32,919 nucleotides of DNA from Bacteroidales bacterium. Its GTDB lineage: Bacteria > Bacteroidota > Bacteroidia > Bacteroidales > WCHB1-69. The position numbers were made by a program, and so were the translations under genes. The stretch lies in the NCBI GenBank assembly GCA_017633255.1, contig JAGBPS010000009.1:1-32919 (forward strand). Reading direction: 5' to 3'. The notes under the pieces are model-generated. The model saw nothing but the letters and a program-made list of their open reading frames with translations. It had not been told where the DNA came from and did no database searches. Below are positions 32,501 to 32,919 of the stretch, in pieces (position 1 is the stretch's first letter; each line of letters opens with the position of its first letter).

Positions 32501-32919
32501 GTGAAGTTGCTGTTGGTATTAGCAAACTGAGTTGAAGCCAAGCCCATATCGCTCGTTCCCACATCAGTTCTGCCTGTGAAGTCGGTTCCACTGAAGCTGA
32601 AGTCTGCAGTTGTATAGAGCGAATTATTGATTTCCACATCGTAACCTTCTACAACGTGCTCCTGTCTGTCATACTCGCTTACATCATAGTGACCGGTAAT
32701 GGTAACCACCACGCCCTCAAGCGCATCAATCTGCTGGTAACCGTCCGTCACATGGAAGCTCACATTAGCAAAATTATCATTGGTATTGGCGAACTGAGTT
32801 GAAGCCAAGCCCATTTCGCTTGTTCCCATATCAGTTCTGCTGGCGGAGGCGGTGCCGCTAAAGCTGAAGTCTGCAGTTGTATAGAGCGGATTATTGATTT
32901 CCACCTCATAACCTTCCAC
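26521..32919 (-). CDS. Giant tandem-repeat surface-type protein (C-terminal 2132 residues, start beyond window)
   Basis: The frame is open to the window edge, so the N-terminus is missing. Visible layout from the N-side: 14 tandem 89-residue repeats (about residues 1-1244) of the YDG-EHAVEGYDVEISN..LYTTSDFSFSG..MGL..QFANTNTNFTNVTF.VTDGYQQI type; one divergent relative; four MBG-type repeats (KVYGT.DP.LTAVVSGLQNGD...SR.AGENVGTYTI); another YDG-like unit; a fifth MBG-type unit; then a unique region of about 345 residues with seven cysteines and a final Ig-like part ending in PITVTVTQP. Such arrays are beta-sandwich stalks of cell-surface or secreted adhesins; that role is inference. No recognisable type IX secretion C-terminal domain is seen. 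Confidence 0.88.
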   Translation of the reverse strand: MEGYEVEINNPLYTTADFSFSGTASASRTDMGTSEMGLASTQFANTNDNFANVSFHVTDGYQQIDALEGVVVTITGHYDVSEYDRQEHVVEGYDVEINNSLYTTADFSFSGTDFTGRTDVGTSDMGLASTQFANTNSNFTNVSFNVTDGYQQITAVDGVEVTIIGHHDVSVYDGQDHAVEAYDVEINNSLYTTSDFSFSGNASASRTIVGTTNMGLDVSQFANTNSNFTNVSFHVTDGYQQITALEGVVVTITGQHDVSEYNGHEHVVEGYNVEISNPLYTTSDFSFSGNASVSRTDVGTSNMGLSSTQFANTNSNFANVTFNVTDGYQQITPVDGVVVTITGHHNVSEYDGQEHAVEAYEVEISNSLYTTSDFSFSGTASASRTIVGTTNMGLVSNQFANTNSNFTNVTFHVTDGYQQITAVDGVVVTIKGHQNISEYNGQAHTVEGYEVEINNSLYTSSDFSFSGSASASRTNVGITNMGLASTQFANTNTNFTNVTFHVTDGYQQITALEGVVVSITGNHDVREYDRQEHAVEGYNVQISNPLYTTSDFSFSGTASASRTDVGTTNMGLATSQFANTNTNFANVTFHVTDGYQQITSVDGVLVTITGRQNSSEYDREEHAVGGYDVEISNPLYTTSDFSFSGNASASRTNVGTTNMGLATSQFANTNTNFTNVTFHVTDGYQQITSVDGVVVTITGHHTVSEYDREEHAVEGYDVVISNPLYTTSDFSFSGNASASRSTVGITNMGLASGQFANTNTNFTNVTFHVTDGYQQITAVDGVVVTITGHHTVSEYDRQEHAVEGYDVEISNPLYTTADFSFSGNASASRTNVGTTNMDLSSSQFANTDTNFTNVTFNVTDGYQQITSVDGVVVTITGRHDVSEFDGEVHAVEGYGVETSNPLYTTADFSFSGNASANRTSVGTTYMGLTSSQFANTNTNFTNVTFNITDGYQQITAVGEVVVTITGHHNVSDYNGQEHAVQGYDVAISNPLYTTSDFIFNGNASASRTNVGTTNMGLSSSQFTNTSTNFTNVTFDVTDGYQQITAVEGVVVTITGHHNVSDYDGQEHAVEGYDVVISNSLYTTSDFTFSGNATASRTNAGTSDMGLATSQFANTNTNFSNVIFYVTDGFQTINKINATVTITGHHNTSVYDGNAHVTEGYDVQTSTSLYSENDFSFSGDATASRTDVGTTNMGLASSQFANDNDNFAVVSFNVTDGYQTITKASVTVTITGATGSMVYNGSEQQVSGYSVSIPAGVTLTESQIIGPANAVASGTHVGTYHMGLTADAFSVNNDNYNVSFELTDGVLTITRATATVTAEAKTKVYGTEDPALTAVVSDLQNGDAANVIQYTVSRAAGENAGTYTITPSGAAIQGDYNVTYVTASMTITRAMATVTAEAKTKVYGATDPSLTAVVSGLQNGDAANVIQYIVSRIAGENVGTYTITPSGTATQGNYEVTYVPADFTITRATATVTAQAKTKVYGAADPVLIAVVSGLQNGDAASVIQYTVSRTVGENVGTYIITPSGAATQGNYEVTYVPVDFTITRAMATVTAQAKTKVYGTADPVLTAVVSGLQNGDAASVIQYTVSRTAGENVGTYTIASSGDVIQGNYNVTYVDAVFTITKASVTVTVTGNTATVTYNGTAQSVSGYNLSIPEGTDLLASEITGPASAVATGTNYGTYAMGLFAGQFRANNNNYNVNFVVTDGALTITRAAAVVKANDVSKYRGEADPPLTVTITGLFGSDALSYTVSRRSGENAGTYTITPTGAANQGNYTVSYVKGTFTIVTPPCPTLGTTTYTPYPLDASNSINVTTVLDDVISTSYINRVYYSISTSNMSYPLTVTATHSDSRMSATISILPAYRERVLTVTPYIYNTGGCANAGLNAGESIQICIPSTVPITLATATPYPADGLNKTQLFSNEGITLKARVGNFSHSQVSSYGFLISDNPEDIQTYSNEFRLPATFTNVNDTLFTYKIGMEYCKKTWYYRPYMILTACDGEILYGDIGSVTMWGPEDYNPTATPVTVTAGQTVTLSSTAYITISSLGGWKPIEYYLDPNGEYAEYADQLAHNGITYENWTYYWKANGNQIYSSHSSGNATHTPTQTTVYDAYCVFEVNGAHCIVNGNPITVTVTQP
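27560..27790 (-). repeat. Fifth MBG-type repeat
   Basis: Encodes KANDVSKYRGEADPPLTVTITGLFG...SRRSGENAGTYTITPTG, a divergent copy separated from the other four by a YDG-like unit. Confidence 0.65.
28055..29000 (-). repeat. Four tandem MBG-type repeats
   Basis: Four copies of a unit of about 78 residues (about 236 bp), each with KVYG..DP, GLQNGDAA and GENVGTYTI blocks. They match the MBG_2 type of bacterial Ig-like repeat found in long extracellular proteins. Confidence 0.75.
29190..32919 (-). repeat. Tandem array of 267-bp repeats (14 copies visible)
   Basis: The repeat phase is set by codons for Val at 32919 and 32652, exactly 267 bp apart. Copies 1-12 are very similar; copies 13 and 14, nearest the C-terminal side, lose one codon and diverge. 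The array continues past the window end. An antisense open frame at 27613-29334 is a by-product of the repeat composition. Confidence 0.85.

Noticed and set aside
32917..32919. GTG at the window edge as start of the giant protein
   Set aside because: It is a Val codon inside a repeat; the reading frame stays open at the edge and the repeat phase shows the array continues.

Overview
The window reads as chromosomal DNA of a member of Bacteroidota, most likely Bacteroidales. The evidence is the gene content: a TamL/BamA-type Omp85 protein, a glycine-lipid acyltransferase pair, a PASTA-tailed FtsI, an FtsL-like small protein, and a META-domain lipoprotein. The promoter style agrees, with -7 boxes of the form TAnnTTTG, two of them exactly 19 bp from a TTG, and few Shine-Dalgarno sequences. 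I cannot name the genus.

Layout. 2-1447: C-terminal part of an Omp85 beta-barrel protein, cut by the window start. 1510-5564: threonine aldolase (minus), a membrane-anchored metallophosphoesterase, and L-aspartate oxidase NadB. 5670-9817: a minus-strand block read from right to left as EnvC-like amidase activator, GlsA-like O-acyltransferase, GlsB-like N-acyltransferase, EngB GTPase and META lipoprotein. Its gaps are a few bases or overlaps, so it is probably one operon. 10169-12715: a secreted endonuclease/exonuclease/phosphatase-fold enzyme, then an azlC-azlD branched-chain amino acid exporter pair.

13273-21807: the division and cell wall (dcw) cluster mraZ-rsmH-ftsL-ftsI-murE-mraY-(murD remnant)-ftsW. 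It makes the lipid-linked peptidoglycan precursor and the septal synthase. Upstream of mraZ is a 557-bp region with a terminator and several 10-bp-phased boxes that look like MraZ operators. The murD position holds only a 185-residue protein matching the MurD C-terminal domain. The cluster stops after ftsW; murG, murC, ftsQ, ftsA and ftsZ are not in the window.

21808-26413: a small membrane protein (minus), a phosphohexomutase, and a fused ADP-forming acetyl-CoA synthetase. 26521-32919 (minus): the last 2132 residues of a giant surface-type protein with 14 tandem 89-residue repeats, then MBG-type repeats and a cysteine-containing C-terminal region. Its start lies beyond the window.

The spaces between genes are unusually rich in short repeats of several families. 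They include arrays of a constant AGGGGAGT word alternating with variable small hairpins (three sites), CCCTAATC-type repeats whose edges supply stop codons, TTAACG-type repeats, AT-rich repeats, and a perfect 28-bp palindrome. I see no tRNA, rRNA, CRISPR array, transposase or phage gene.
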